The notes under the pieces are model-generated. The model was not told where the DNA came from, searched no databases, and was given only the letters and a program-made list of their open reading frames with translations. The translations under genes and the position numbers were made by a program. Of a stretch of 64,000 nucleotides of DNA, positions 1 through 12,934 are shown piece after piece (the first letter of the stretch is position 1; each line of letters opens with the position of its first letter). The DNA is from Burhinus oedicnemus. Taxonomy: Eukaryota; Chordata; Aves; Charadriiformes; Burhinidae. Location: NCBI GenBank assembly GCA_008921705.1, contig VFFE01009170.1:728553-792552 (forward strand), read 5' to 3'.

Positions 1-3000
1 AGAGCCTCAGTGCAAGGTATATTCCCCCCATCACAGAAAAAAGCACACACTTCAGCATTTCATCCAGGCATCCCATCCTGTAAACATTTAGGACAAGCCA
101 AGTGTGTGCTACAGTGAGGAGTCTCATGGAAATCACTGAATTGACTTTCATAGTGGCAATTTGCCCAGTACTGTTTCAAGGGTCAGGCCCTGTTTGTATT
201 TTGCTACATACAATTAAAAGAACCCTATCTACCATAAGTTCAACAAAGTATGCTAACATATTCCTTCCTGTATGTGCAGAAAACGTTTTTAGTAACTACT
301 ATGCAAACATCACCTGATTTTTACAGTTTCTTCAACCTTTTTGATAATTTTCCTGCTTTTACTATATGTGAAAATAATAAATACATATGATATACCAGTT
401 ATTAAGCCATCAAAAAATTACGTGTCATTCCAGAAGGAACAGGAGACACTTGAGATTTAGAAGTCAAGAGCTGGTCATTAACGCAAGTGTCCTGCCTGGT
501 AAAAAGCTTCAGCTGCTCCACATTTCCTGTGGAACTGCAACTTTGGTGGGATGTTCCTGCATATTGTGATAAAACAGGTTGCTTCACATCTGAAACGACA
601 ACAGTATCTCAAGATTATTATTCCAGGTAAGGTTGTTCAGGAACATAAGAGTAAGCTGAAACGGACAACATAGAGTAAATCCAATATGGGATCGACAATA
701 AGGAGTAAATCCATTGTCCAGGACATTGTCCTGCATCTGCACAAACAGAACCACCTCTGGGATTTCAGTAACGTAGGCAAAATTGCATTCTGCTGCTCTA
801 ATTCAAGGGACAAAGAAGGTTATTTTGTCCTTATTGTTGGCATCAGGAAAGCTCAATTTGTACATCCTGGGGGAAATGAGAATAGGCCAAAAACATCAAA
901 GATGTTTTGCAAAAGGGTCTCTCCACATTTCTGGTCAACCTCTCTCAGTGGAGGGTGAAGGGACTCGTTCTAGAGGGGCTTCATCATACAGTGATGGTGG
1001 AAGGCTGGGCTTCATATGGGCCCAACATAGTTGCTTCTGTTCAGTCCACTTGTGCTGTGACACCTAGTTCCTCAGCCCATCTTTGTCCTCTACCTCCCTG
1101 CTCTACCCTGGTCACAGGGGGCCCTTCCCACAGCCTACCCCCTTCCTTTCCTGCAGCCACTTTCTTCTCCCACCCTCAGCAAAGGACCCCCATTTCCTCA
1201 CAAATGAGAGAAGCAACTCCATGGGAAGCGGAGATTGTGGTGCCTGGGAAAGTTTTGTACGTGAAGGAAAATGCAGTGCCCACGTCACAAACAGTGGGTT
1301 TCAGAGGTGCTCTGACGGTCTTTGCCCTCACACACATAAAAATACTGTCCAACACCTGCTAGTTTTGCATGTTAGTGACCAAGGATTTCAAGCCATAAAT
1401 AAACCACCTCAATGAAAGCGCTTGCTTTTGCATGATGTGGAACAGACACAGATTTTTCATGAAACCAAAGGAGCTAAACACTTCTGGGTATCAAGTTCCT
1501 TTTTTTTTAGGTAACAGCCTTAAAAAATCTCTTAATTCTCACACAAACAAAAAGAAAACTCACCTAGGGAATTACAACCAGGAAATATTGAAGAGTTAAA
1601 GCCAAATGCTATGCCTATAAAGGTCTACCTCTGCGAGGTGGCAGCTTCTTCAGTCCCTTGGTTTGCCTGGGACTCTGTGACAGCGTGCCCAAGCTGAGCT
1701 TTGTTTAAACCATTGCTCCTTCCGGCTGCTGCCAACTGAAGTCATTGCTCTTTCTGTCATCCATTTTTAACCCTTTTGTTTAGTTACATGGCACAATACT
1801 GAGATAACAAGTATTACGAAGATTAACAAACAGTAACGTTACAGGACGTAAGATAAAAGCAATAAACTTACATATTTACTGCTGAGGTGTGAAGAGCTGC
1901 CGAGTTTTATTCTTCCCCTGAGATGAGTGCTCTCCTAAGAAACAGAAAATATATTTGCATCGGTTAAATATGCAAAGACAAAAGGACAAATGAGTCTAGC
2001 GGGAACACATCTCCGACCACCACGCAAACTAGCCAGTCTCCTGGTCAGACTGACTTACCCAGCAAAAACTGTCCACACAACAGATTTTTACTACTCTCTC
2101 TCTGTTTTACAGCTTTTTTCCCCTATGATTTGCTCTCAAATGGTGGGTTACTACCACAAAGTATTTCCAAAGCAGTTCTCAAGGGGTTAGAAAAGGCATA
2201 AGACTTTAATTAATTTTTAACTACGATTAGAACGTTAAATTATAAAAAGAAGATACAGCTATAAAATTAATTTTTGCTGATATCGCTGACAGCAGCTCAG
2301 TTCCTCCAGAGCAGGAAAATGAACATTTAGCAACTTCAGTCAGGGATTACAGACAGTTCTCACTCCTCCTTCCCTAGAGAAGTGGAGCCGCTGCCAGCAA
2401 TTATAGACAGACAAATAAGCCTCCAGGTGAGGACATGTTTACAGTTGTCCTATTTCCAAACGCACGTCCCCGGAACGGCAGTGGGATTTCTTTGCGTCAG
2501 AGATCTGTGCAGCAGATGAACAGGAAATGGCATCCCCAGAGTGGACAGAGCCCCATGGAAGCAGGCACCAGGGTGGGAAAACCCAAATGCCTCCAGGAAA
2601 CTGCCTTCTGCCTCTCTTTTCACCTGCGGGAGACAATGTAATGCCTGACACATACACAAGAGGCAGGCAAGTGATGTGCTACATTCCAGCAAAAGTGAAT
2701 ATCTATTAAAAAGCTTGCATATGATCTATAGCCCGGGGTTGAAAATTGTAATACAAATTAGGATTATAGCAAATTCACTGATTAGGCACTTAAATAATTA
2801 GCAGTCAAATTAAATAGTTGCGCTCCTGAAGAAAACAGGAAAGATTCGTTAGTGGTTTTCAGACAGCTTTTCTTGGCAGCAAAAAGGGGCCTTTTGGAGA
2901 TAAGTAGAAAACTTGATATCTAATGGGGTTCAGCGACAAACACTGAAAATTGTTCAACAATAATATGATGGAATGGTGTTCGCTTCCCAAGTATTCAATT

Positions 3001-6000
3001 TTGGATAAAATTATTTTAAAAACATTATAAAGTGTTGCTAAGTTAGAGCTTCAGAAGTTCTGATGATGTTAAATTTCAGCTAAAAAGGCCTTCAGCAACT
3101 ACTTCAATAATTCATAATATAATTTTTTAAAGACAAGGAAAGCACAAGCTTCTGGTAGAAAAAACAGAAACATTTCAACAAGATTTATGCATTTTTGGTA
3201 GGTGAAAAGTTTTTGTTAAGTAAAAATCTTGTTTCGAAAAGCTAAAATAAAGTTAACCAGTTCAAATATTGTATAGTTTTGTACTAACAAAGGAATGAGA
3301 TTTTCAAGAACTCCCATTTCTTTTAAAATTTATTTGTATTTATTTCTTCCTTTATTATTCCTTCCTTTCGCATGTTTTTCCTTTCCCTGTTCAATATACA
3401 GAAATAGAAGATTTAATAGGGCGTGAAAGGCAGAAATTGGCAGAGATTGTTTAAAAAAGAAGGTGTAGAAGTTCATCGAGAAATATATTACCATGGAGAA
3501 AATAAAATTCCATAGTTGTAATAAATAACAATACTTTGTTGTCAGTTCCACTCTCAGCTGGCTGCTCTGCCTATGCTAGAAATTAGGCAGACTTACACGG
3601 AAGACTGATACTTCACACCACAGGAAAACAACATGTCTAAGGAGAGGCTCCAGAGCCAGCGTGGCTCCCTGGATAACGTCCCATTGGTGACAACAGGCTT
3701 TGGATCAGAGCATGAAATGGGTGAGGCAGTGCTGGCTGCAGGAGCAGGACCTGCTCACGGTGGCGGTCGGGACAGGAGTGGTGATTTTGCCTTATTGTAG
3801 ACCCTGAGACCGCAGCACACAGACATTCACGTGCCCTGTGTAGATTTTCTGGTGCTATACACAAAAGCCCCGGGAATGGTGAACTGCCACAAACTATTGC
3901 CGGGGTCGGCATCCCCCTGTAATGTCAGTGATTGTCCAATGAGTGTGCGATGCAGGCAGGAAAGTGGCTCTGCGTTGCTTTGCCACTGCACTCCCAGGAG
4001 GGCGGGAGCCTGCAAGAATTCTGAAACAAAACCCTTCTCTGGTAAGAGAAACAAGGGTAACACACAGTTTTAGATACAGGGCTGCAGTACACCTCAAGAC
4101 TGCGCAGAGAGCTATCTAGAACAATTTTGGAGTCTAATGGCCCAGCAGTTTGATGTTGTGCTAAATATCCAGCTGCAACACAAAGAGCAAATTAAGAACA
4201 ACATTCAGGTTAGTTGCAAGTGGGAAGACACTTCTATTGATCTCAAAATAGCCTTAACTAACAGAAATAAATTCCAAGACTGCAAAAAAACCAAACTTGC
4301 CCCCAAACAATCACCCATTAAAAACAAGACATTGCTTCCCATAAGGGAAATGAAAAACAAATACTTGTGTTGAGTATTTTGTTAGAAGAGATGATATTTT
4401 AATTGACTGAAGGAATTATTTCACACCAAACTGTTTGCCAGTGGAGAAAACAGGCAGTACAGTGACGGTGCTCAACCAGTCTAGATGGATTACCTGCATG
4501 GTTTGAAGGCTGTTGTCGAGAGAGAAAGGGTATAGTTAACACAAACAAGACCAAAATTGCTGGACAACAACATCAGTGAAAATTTGACTTTTGTCTATTC
4601 TGCGTTATCCATTTAGGGGAGGGTGACACGCTTAAACTCCAGTGTTGCACACTAGGAGACGGAAGGTATTAAGAGAGACTCGAACCATCAGCTTCTCACG
4701 ACATGGTTATACAGCGTCTTGCATAAAGGTAACCTAGTATTGGTTGACCCCATAGGTACTGTGGCAATGATTTTCTGATAATGGCTTGAAAGTTCATTGC
4801 ACATTTGTCTACTTTGATAAGTAAATGAGTGAACTGCAGAAAGTGGAGGTGGAGGGAACTGGAAGAAAGTATCTGGTGCAGTTAACAAAGAGCTGTCAAC
4901 TGCGCCGCTGCAAGTGCAACGTGACCCCCTTTACCTGCAGTCCTGCCTTGTGACACCTCTCCTGATGGAAGAGGAGTTGTGGGCTCATATAGATTGGCAG
5001 AGGGCAGTGAGAAGCCAACCTCATATATATCACGCACTTCTACAAAAACTGAAAGAAATGATGCACAGTTTGAGAAAGACACCTTAGGCAGAATATTTGG
5101 AAAATGAAATCAGATTGATACTGACACGGAATTTTTAGCTGACAAGCAAACCCTTCCATTAAACCTTTTATTCTCCCTCTCATCCTCTGAAGTTGCACCT
5201 GTTTGTTGATTTTTGTCTGAAATTGGATTGTAAACACAAAGACATAGGCACCATTAAGTCTCTAAACATTACTGTCATATAATACAGAGAGATCTGTACT
5301 TAAACTGTCTAACTTATTGCTGCAGGAGGCTGCGCAGGCCACAGGGAGTACGACAAATTCATGGAAGTAAAAGCCACCAAGAAACATGAAGCACCAAAGA
5401 TACCACCTCTGATTCAGGACTTCTCTAAGCCACAGACTGCTGGAAGGCTATAGCGGAGGACGCATTACTGAACTCCTTCCCTGTTTGTTATCCTTCCCTT
5501 CACATCTCATGCTAGCCACCATCAGTGACAGGATTTGGGGCTACATAGATCCAGGAGCTGAGCAGGTACAGCTGGCTCAGCTCATAGCTTCTTAGCTTCA
5601 ATATTAGAAGAGAAGGTACTCTAGCAACTACTGTAATACAGCACTGGTCTTTCATACATACAACCTCCCATGCGGCATCCCTCAAACATTTCTTCTGGAG
5701 CCCCAGTTGCCGATTCGCCCAAGTAAATTGGCAGCGTGGGCACTGGGCCTGATCCAATACACACTGCACGTGTCCTTCTCTAAAATGCAGTCACGCTTAA
5801 AAAGGATAAGGAAGGTGTAATAGGAAAAAATCTTTTATTCATAACTCCTGATCCTTCAATGTATTTGTTTTAAGTGCATGGGAAGTAGACTGAGTACACA
5901 GGTATTGAGGACTCTGCAAAGTTAAATGTTTAACCAGGAAAACGCAATGTTTTCTTCCTAATTAAAATTTCACTTGTGCAGTATTTGATTTGATTTTTCA

Positions 6001-7171
6001 CTCTCACAAATATACTGATTTCTGACTATTAATGTTACATCCTGATGCCAGTATACGTGAATAAGTAATGTACACATAATCAGATGAAATTACAGACTGT
6101 ATAATACCAAATTTGAAACTCTGAAGTAAACATTTCTCTGTCTCACCTTTGTGGAAGGCTATCGTACTGATCTCGGTGGAAGTTCCTCCCCCCTCCGTTT
6201 GATTCAGAATCTGCATATATTATTCATAATATACATAAACTACAGAACATGATGATATAAAAGAAAGTTAACAGGTCATGTCTCTATGACTACAGAAAGT
6301 CTCTGACCTGGGAAAAGCCCTCCGACATTATTGGGAAAGCTGGAAGAAAAAGGATATAAAAAATATTCTTTGACTTAAGAAATTGGTTGTACTGCACCTC
6401 AGATTACATTGCCTGTAGAAAAAATGAGTTGCACTGTTATTTCACTGTAATATCTGCTGCTGAGAAATTGCTTGTAAGTGGCAAACCAGTTTGGAGAAAA
6501 AAATTAAAGCAAGTTTTTCCACAAAATATGATTGCAGAAACCTATTTTTTTATAAAACTGCCTCTGCAGACACAGGAATATAAACGTCTGTCTTTACCAT
6601 GCTGAACTAAAAGAAAGAGGGCTGCATTACAGATGCTGCAGAATAGCACCGAGTGGGACCCCGTGCCTGGAATCACTGGCTGGATTTAGTGTGGGCCAGT
6701 GGGTCCAGCACCTGCGACATGCTGCAGCGCTCCCTGACCACGCACTTCACCCATGTCCCTGCAAAATGCTCCTCGCCACTGTCAGCAAGCCAGAAGGTTC
6801 TGTTCAATTCGCCAAGGCAGCGAGAGTGCCTATGGAAATGTTCAGGCGAAGGACAGGAAGGCAACTCCTGCTGAATGGTCAGCAAAGGGTGGGGAGGTGG
6901 CTCCCCCAACGGAGGAACATCTCAGAAAGTTTCAGGCTGGAAAGTTACTAAATGCTCCACAGATGAAAACATCACCTGATTCTCAGTGGTCTCTGATTGT
7001 AAGAGACTGCTTTAAAGACTCTTACAAATATCCACAGCTCACAAACTGAATTAGAAATAAAGAAGCATATACTATTTAATGTTTTTGACTACAGATTTGC
7101 CCCAAAGTCTCAGCTGAAAGTGTGTGCAGTCAGATCTTTGTGGTGCAAGTAAACACAAACAGAATCCAGCC
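1..7171. other. Intergenic region downstream of EMCN, nothing recognised
   Basis: About 7.2 kb without a gene I can support. Open frames are short (the longest is about 150 codons, at 907-1362 on the plus strand) and none resembles a known protein. I see no intact mobile element, no tRNA and no obvious satellite. An AT-rich segment at 2700-3330 holds many short A/T runs. In mammals the next gene on this side is DDIT4L, which is not visible here. Confidence 0.5.
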
Positions 7172-7372
7172 ATAAGCTGCAAAAAGCTGAGAAAGTTTAT
7201 TCTTCAGTTTCTATGAAGAAAGAAAACACAACTTCAGGCCATTATACAATACAAATTTAAAAAAAACAGACTATCAGAAAATTAGAAACAGAAGGAAAGG
7301 GAAGCAGGTACTTGATCTGTCTCTTTGTTGTGAGAGGACCCTTTTCTATGAAGCAGCTTCTAGGTTTTCTAC
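7172..7372 (-). other. EMCN: Candidate EMCN terminal exon and poly(A) region
   Basis: A very good acceptor (TCTTATTTTTTTCCCCTGCAG) opens this unit at 7372. An AATAAA signal on the minus strand (TTTATT, 7197-7202) follows, with a TG-rich stretch beyond it, the usual layout of a cleavage site. The expected 3' end is therefore about 7172-7185. In the gene's phase the unit reads RKPRSCF and onward, open for 37 codons to a TAA at 7257-7259; in frame 0 it reads VENLEAAS and stops. Neither matches the human endomucin tail. It is the best-formed terminal exon downstream of the cytoplasmic-tail exon, but 5.5 kb away, and its link to EMCN is inferred only from strand, phase and the absence of a better option. 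Confidence 0.4.
7197..7202 (-). terminator. EMCN: Polyadenylation signal AATAAA
   Basis: The minus strand reads GAATAAACTTTCTC here, and TTCTGTTTGTGTTTACT follows about 30 bases on, a TG-rich downstream element. It lies 170 bases beyond a strong 3' splice site, so the pair looks like a real terminal exon. AATAAA is common by chance in AT-rich DNA; another (TTTATT on the plus strand) occurs near 11362. Confidence 0.45.
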
Positions 7373-7581
7373 CTGCAGGGGAAAAAAATAAGACACTGAA
7401 AGTACAGCTCATAATAGGAAAAAGAAGTAATTGATATCATATCCTCACATTAGTAGGAACACCCGCTCTTACCGCTTCTAAGCACGCAGCATGCCAGCAG
7501 ACTGCTCTCCGCTGACCTGCATTGCTTATCTTACAAGCGAGAGGAGGAGGGAAGGGAATTTTCAATGACAGAGTGCCTCAC

Positions 7582-7629
7582 CTAGAGACCTGGCTTCTTC
7601 CCCTGCTCCTAGAGGCGTCCACTTGGATC
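7582..7629 (-). other. Candidate 3' exon b (48 nt)
   Basis: Good acceptor (CTCTCATTTTGTCTAG) and good donor (TCTCTAG|GTGAGG) flank 48 nt. In the gene's phase the unit is open and symmetric, reading a split Gly and then SKWTPLGAGEEARSL. In the other phases it contains a stop or leads to an immediate stop in the next unit. It has no visible similarity to the human endomucin tail. It could be a coding exon of a diverged tail, a 3' UTR exon or a chance pairing of sites. Confidence 0.3.
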
Positions 7630-7765
7630 CTAGACAAAATGAGAGAGATGAAACTACCAACACATGTTGAGAAACCCCATGGCCTGCTATGAAGCCATGC
7701 CCCCTGCCAGGGGTAAGTTTCCCTGGGTTGGGGCCCTAATGAGGTAAAAACCAGAGATTTCTTAC

Positions 7766-7798
7766 CTCCTTAAATGCCACAGTCCATGCTCAGACGTG
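7766..7798 (-). other. Candidate alternative 3' exon a (33 nt)
   Basis: Exon-like unit with acceptor TTGGTTTCTGTTATGCTGAG and a strong donor GGAG|GTAAGA. If joined to the cytoplasmic-tail exon it would read a split Ala, RLSMDCGI and then a TAA stop, ending the protein shortly after the conserved tail. The later units would then be 3' UTR. Human endomucin ends about ten residues after the same junction, so the length would be reasonable, but the residues do not match the human tail. Tentative. Confidence 0.2.
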
Positions 7799-10700
7799 CT
7801 CAGCATAACAGAAACCAAGGAGGAATAATCCTCTACCCCAGCTCCAGATTTGTCCCATTCTACCACAGCCACAGGCAGAATAATTAAACAGTCTCAGCAT
7901 TTGGGCATTCATGGAAAGTGGTGATGAAGATACTGTCATTCAACCACATCATTTCAGAAGACCACAAGATTTTCCAGGTCCAAACCCTGGTACCACAGTG
8001 GACTGGTCTCGTCAGGTGCTGAACTTCATGTGTATTCCAGTGACCAAGGCAAGTTTTTGTGCTGAATGAGAACAAGGGTTTTTTTCTCTGTTCTGTGATG
8101 ATTTTGGTGCTTGGTCACTATGTATAGTGCAGTCATCAGTCTCTGACATCGAAGGCTACGAATCCTCAAAGCCTTTACAGAGAAGGCTTTGGAAATCCAG
8201 GAATTCCAGAGGAATGCTGCAGGCACAAACTAGGGTCATCTCAAAAGTGACTGAAGTTATGGTGTCCAATTAATCTATGGCATGAAATCCCACATATCTT
8301 CAAGGTAGGTAGCTCATCTTGTGCAAGGGATGCACTCAAGAAATGTTACGAAAATCTACAGGCAGGGGGTACATCCAGTTGAAGAAGCAGATAACAGCTC
8401 TAAGGTTGTTATTACTGTTAACCAACAGCAGCTTTTGGAAGATATATGGAGCATATGGGGAATGCCGGCTGTTTTACATCCTCGGTTCAGACTATTTTGT
8501 ATTGTGCTGCCATCTGAGAGCGCCTCTAGAGATTGACTGATCCCTTTCTCCAACGTGAGTACAATAACCGAACAGTGTTTCCCATGTGACAGGTCAGGTG
8601 TCTCCTCAACTATCCGTGCTTTCCTGGTATATTTTCCCAGCTTTGTTTAGTAGCAAGATATTAATTTTATTTCTGTCTACTGTGGCCGTCGTGGGAAGCC
8701 CTAATGCAGACATGTACCATGGACCATTCTCCAGCCACCTTCCATTCTAGGTGCCTTGCCAAAATCTGACCCGCATCAGCTTTGACACATTTAATATTCT
8801 TCCAGCAAATTCAACGCAGAACAAACAATCTCCCTAGAAGCAGAATAAGTCATATCCTACCCCATCATCTCAAAAGAGCACACACTGGTTCGAAGACATG
8901 TCCTAATGAATCAGCTTATGCTTAGGTGCCAGGATTATACGTAACAACTCTGAAATATTATGTCACCTGCCGCATTCCTGTGAGACTTTATATTGAATAT
9001 TGAACTGGTGTGCTGCTACTCTAAAGGCCTTTCATATACTTTACCTGCTCTAGAATGGGTACTCCAGGCAAGGGCCATAAAAGAAAATTGTCAAGTCATT
9101 ACTCAGGTATCAATATATTTATCACACATCATTCATCTGTATGGAGTAACCTCACCCCAATTTCTATTCCTCAGCCTTTCTGTTACTAAGGAATTTCCAT
9201 CCCTCAACATTTTTCATGAGTCCTAAGAGGTGATCAATACCTTCGCTGGTTTTCAGTGAAATACGCATGAATCCTTACAGCAAAAGTTAAATATGTTTTC
9301 AAAATAGGCAATACTTTATCAGTAACATCATGGATGATGGTATTGATCTCTTAGTCATCCAGTAAAACCCTCCATCTTATATTCTTGGGAAACATATCTA
9401 CCACTGACAAGCCAAACATGCAGTTCTGTGGGCTATACTGAATCCCAAATAAGAAGCATTTTTGCAGGTAGATTTTCTAGAGCTCTGTATTGCAGAAGAC
9501 TGTTTATTATCCCTTGGAAGAGCCACCCTAAATTTGCCTGTATAGTCAACATGGAATGGCTGTAGCAAATCCTGTATTTGCACATTAGTGTAAAACTTTT
9601 GAGACTATTCAGTATCATGAGCATTTTTATCCAAGTTGAGTTTTCAAGTAAGAAGCATGTACAGGCCCTTATCTTGCATCAGGTGTTCTAGTTCACTGGC
9701 AAACATGCATGAAAAATTCAAAGTGTTCAGTTTTTGTCTGTTTGGTTTTTTACTTCACATCAATTCTCAACCAGTAGTGCCTTAGAGCGCATTAGCCATC
9801 AGCAACTCCATCTTTCTAAGAAGAGTTTTAAAAAATGAGAATATTAAAGCTCAGTTTTACCTAGTGTTGCTGATGGTATTGCTCAATTAAAAAAAACATT
9901 ACTTTAGGTCAGACTTAATTGAAGACTGTTCTTTTCCTGTATTCTTTCACATGAATTGTAGATGTTTGAAATAATAATATCCTTTATTAAAACTAATTCA
10001 GCTATGCTTCTGAAAAAGGAGTCTTTCTTTTTTTCTTTTAATTTATAGTCAGAACCTAATTTTAGAAGTCCTATAATAGGATCCTTCAGTAGTCAATGGA
10101 CCTCCATAGGTCAGCTCTCATTCCAGTTCAAGATACCTGTCCAAGACAGATGGGATAAATAACCCTCTGGACACAGATATCTCTTTCAACTGACCATGTG
10201 CAGCCGGCTTAGTTTTTAGACAGATAAAATAAGGCAAGATTAAACTCACCATAACATTTGACCAAGATATACCATGCACAACACTGACACAGAGTTTTTC
10301 TAGGTTGCCTGCTTGAGCAGTTTGTAGGTTGTATCCTTATATGGTTTGTATATATGGTTTTTACACATTTTCGAAACAATTATACAATCTCAGTGTCTTC
10401 TGTTTGGAATAACAAAAGTAAAAATTAAAAAACCCCATAAAGTATACTTATAATTAAGCTTAAATTGAATACATGTCAAAGCAAAGCTTTGTTGTATGTA
10501 TGCTTGACCTTAGGCAGCTGAGCAGGCTATTGACATTGAGAGGATGATGTTAAGTCTATCTGTAAAGTTAAGGCTGCTCTTAAGAACTTTCTAGTTTTAG
10601 TCAAAACCTTTTGTAGTTTTGTTGGTATATACGATCAGAGGCAGCTATAACACACACTTTCTAAGTGGTTGGACAAAGAATTCATCTTTTAATTGAGCTG

Positions 10701-12848
10701 GATTTTATGTGTCTAAAAAGGAAAAAGAATAACACATGTAAAGAAGTTTTACACAGTGCAATTGTTTTTGGTAGTTGTAAGAGGGTCCACGAATCAGACA
10801 TTTCTCAAGTTTCTATCTGTACCGTAAGAAACACTTGCCTTGATGCCTGAGCTTTTAATGAAGCAAGTAAATCATATTCAAATGGGCAGGCATCCTAACA
10901 TATTCGAAATACCTGTATGAGTGACAAATATTTCTGTAAGAAAACAGGCCCTTCTTTCAGAGTGCTTTTAATTTAAGAAGTAAATTGTCTCTAAAAACCA
11001 GGGGAAAAACAGGACTTCCATTTCTGTGAAAGCATGTTTAATTTTGAAACACACAAAGATGTAAGAATTCAAGAGAAAATGGTAGCTAGTTTAAATATGA
11101 ATTGTATTAATGAGAAGAGGGCAAGAATCTTGTCTTCTAAGTGGTTATGACTCATACCTTCCAATTATAGCATGCATACATCATACTTCAGTAAAAAAGA
11201 ATATCAAGCGTCCTCTGGATGGATGAAATTCAGATACTTGGTGAACCAGTAGCTGATTAACAGGCACCAGATCTCATCTCATGAAAAAACAGCGAGCCTG
11301 AGTCTTTTCTCATTTACCCTGCTGTAAAACACAAATAATTCTGCTGCTGCCAATGAAGTTACTTTATTGTTGAAAATTGTACGAGGGCAGAATCAGTCAA
11401 AAAAATGTCTATGAAGTCTAGTTTCTCTCTTCATTCAGTTTTCAAACAAAATACTATGGTTTTAAATGTAAGCATATACACAACTCCACACCCCTTACAA
11501 TAAAGCTGAAAGTCCATTCCCAAAGACATATACTAAAAAAAAAAAATAAAATAAAAATTCCCAAATCGCAAAGCTCTCAAATGCAGTCGCTTAAGTGCCA
11601 AAGCATAGTTTGCATTTGCTCAGCAGCAGTGGGGCAGAATGATGCAGCCTGCAACGGAGCATGTTTCTCCTCCTCCTCCAGGCTGTTAGCGTGCTGCTCG
11701 GTGCCTGCAAGGCTGCAGGGACCCGGCACGTCTCCAGTTTGTTGCAAGGGCTGCCAGAGCTGCCCTGTGGGTCTCTCGGATTGCACAAAAGCTTCTGGGA
11801 ATTGCAGAGAAGGCTGGAAAGAGCAAACTGTGCCTCGCCAGCAAGTAGAGGATAGTTCAGATCAAATGATGTGTTTCAGAGGACTTCTCAAGAATTTAGA
11901 GGAAAGGGGGGAGGAGCAGCTATTCAGGCAACCTCTGAAATGTCATTAAGGGAAACAGATGACCAGAAACCTTTAAAAAAAAAAAAAAAGAGGGTTATAC
12001 CTAAAAAGGCATAAAGTAAGAGTCTGTTTTTCTTGGACAACTTTTGCAAATGAGGCAGGAACAAAGATGGGACCTACATGGCTGAGGAAGCGAACTGTAA
12101 TGGGTGAAGGGGGGAAGTTTCATCATGAATAACTCTACCAGGAGAGGTTTCTTTTTTTGTTGTTTTTTGTTGAATAGCTGGGAATCAGGTTAGTCAGAAT
12201 TTAGTTCTGCCTCAGTCTTACTTCGTGCTACTTTGTTTCTTGCAGAACCTATAACTGCATCCATCTCTTAGCTTATATTGATGACATTTTGCTTTCTTTT
12301 GTGCATGTTATCTATAACCTCTGTTCTTTTAGGTTTTATTACACGCATATTTTGCAAGAAACTGGATCAGTAGAGCACAGGACAGAGCAATTTGCAATGA
12401 GAGTAGGATTTAGAATGCAAAGGGTGGCTGGGTACAGGGCTGACGGAACACTGCCGACACCAACTCCAGCAGAGCCCTGTTTACATACAGCACTGACTCC
12501 CAAACCTTTTGGTCCCTGGGATATTACTAGTCCTCAAACTTCCTTGTATAGCCAGATCTAGCTGATAAATATCATGATCACGGTTACTCCTGAACATGCC
12601 TAGCTGTAGATCACTTACCATCAATGATGTTAAAAAATGATTTTTCCTAAAACAGTCATACTTCTCACTTGCAAATACCAATACCACACACAGTGCTGCA
12701 GCTGCACTGCAGCTCTACAGGCTCTCAATGTGGGGATTTGCACTGTAGAGGAATTGTTTGCAGTGACTTTGGCCTGACAGGAGCTGAAGATGGTTTTACT
12801 CACGGAAATGACATCCCAAAGCTGTTCCTCTCTGGGCTCAGAGAGACA

Positions 12849-12860
12849 GACACACACACA
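12849..12860 (-). repeat. Short TG repeat beside the tail-exon donor
   Basis: On the minus strand a TGTGTGTGTG tract follows the donor GTGAGT of the cytoplasmic-tail exon by about 15 bases and runs into TCTGTCTCTC. UG repeats close to a donor are known binding sites for CELF-type proteins and TDP-43, which can change exon use. A role here is inference. Confidence 0.5.
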
Positions 12861-12874
12861 GAGGAAATACTCAC

Positions 12875-12934
12875 CAGTCTCAGGAGAAGTTGTCTTCACA
12901 GAAAGAAGTTTGACTCCTTCTTTATCTGATTGGG
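12875..12934 (-). CDS. EMCN: EMCN cytoplasmic-tail exon
   Basis: A 60-nt exon, phase 1 in and out, encoding a split Ala, then QSDKEGVKLLSVKT, then TSPET and a G. Human endomucin reads QSDKESVKLLTVKTISHES at this place, so homology is clear. The donor is ACTG|GTGAGT, close to consensus, and is followed by a TG-repeat tract. The acceptor region is ACTTCAACAGAG; the frame that joins the membrane exon requires the second AG, with the exon starting CC. Use of the first AG would break the frame unless another exon intervenes. Joined directly, the tail reads KKTPAQSDKE and lacks the short PENGND-like piece of the human protein; an unseen exon could supply it. Tail serines and threonines are possible phosphorylation sites. 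Confidence 0.92.

Larger units (their letters stand above)
7630..12874 (-). other. EMCN: Probable last large EMCN intron (or 3' flank)
   Basis: DNA between the cytoplasmic-tail exon and the 7.2-7.8 kb exon-like cluster. It is AT-rich at 9200-11550, with A-rich tracts at 11534-11560 and about 11975-11989. Between those lies a more GC-rich island with a 122-codon cysteine-rich open frame on the plus strand (11581-11949). I see no mobile element with a clear identity. Confidence 0.45.

Noticed and set aside
907..1362. 151-codon plus-strand open frame
   Set aside because: Pro/Ser/His-rich reading of pyrimidine-rich DNA; overlapped by other open frames and without recognisable similarity.
11290..11330. 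Acceptor-like TTTGTGTTTTACAG as the EMCN terminal exon
   Set aside because: In phase it would stop after two residues, does not match the known tail, and has no distinct supporting signal beyond a distant TTTATT.
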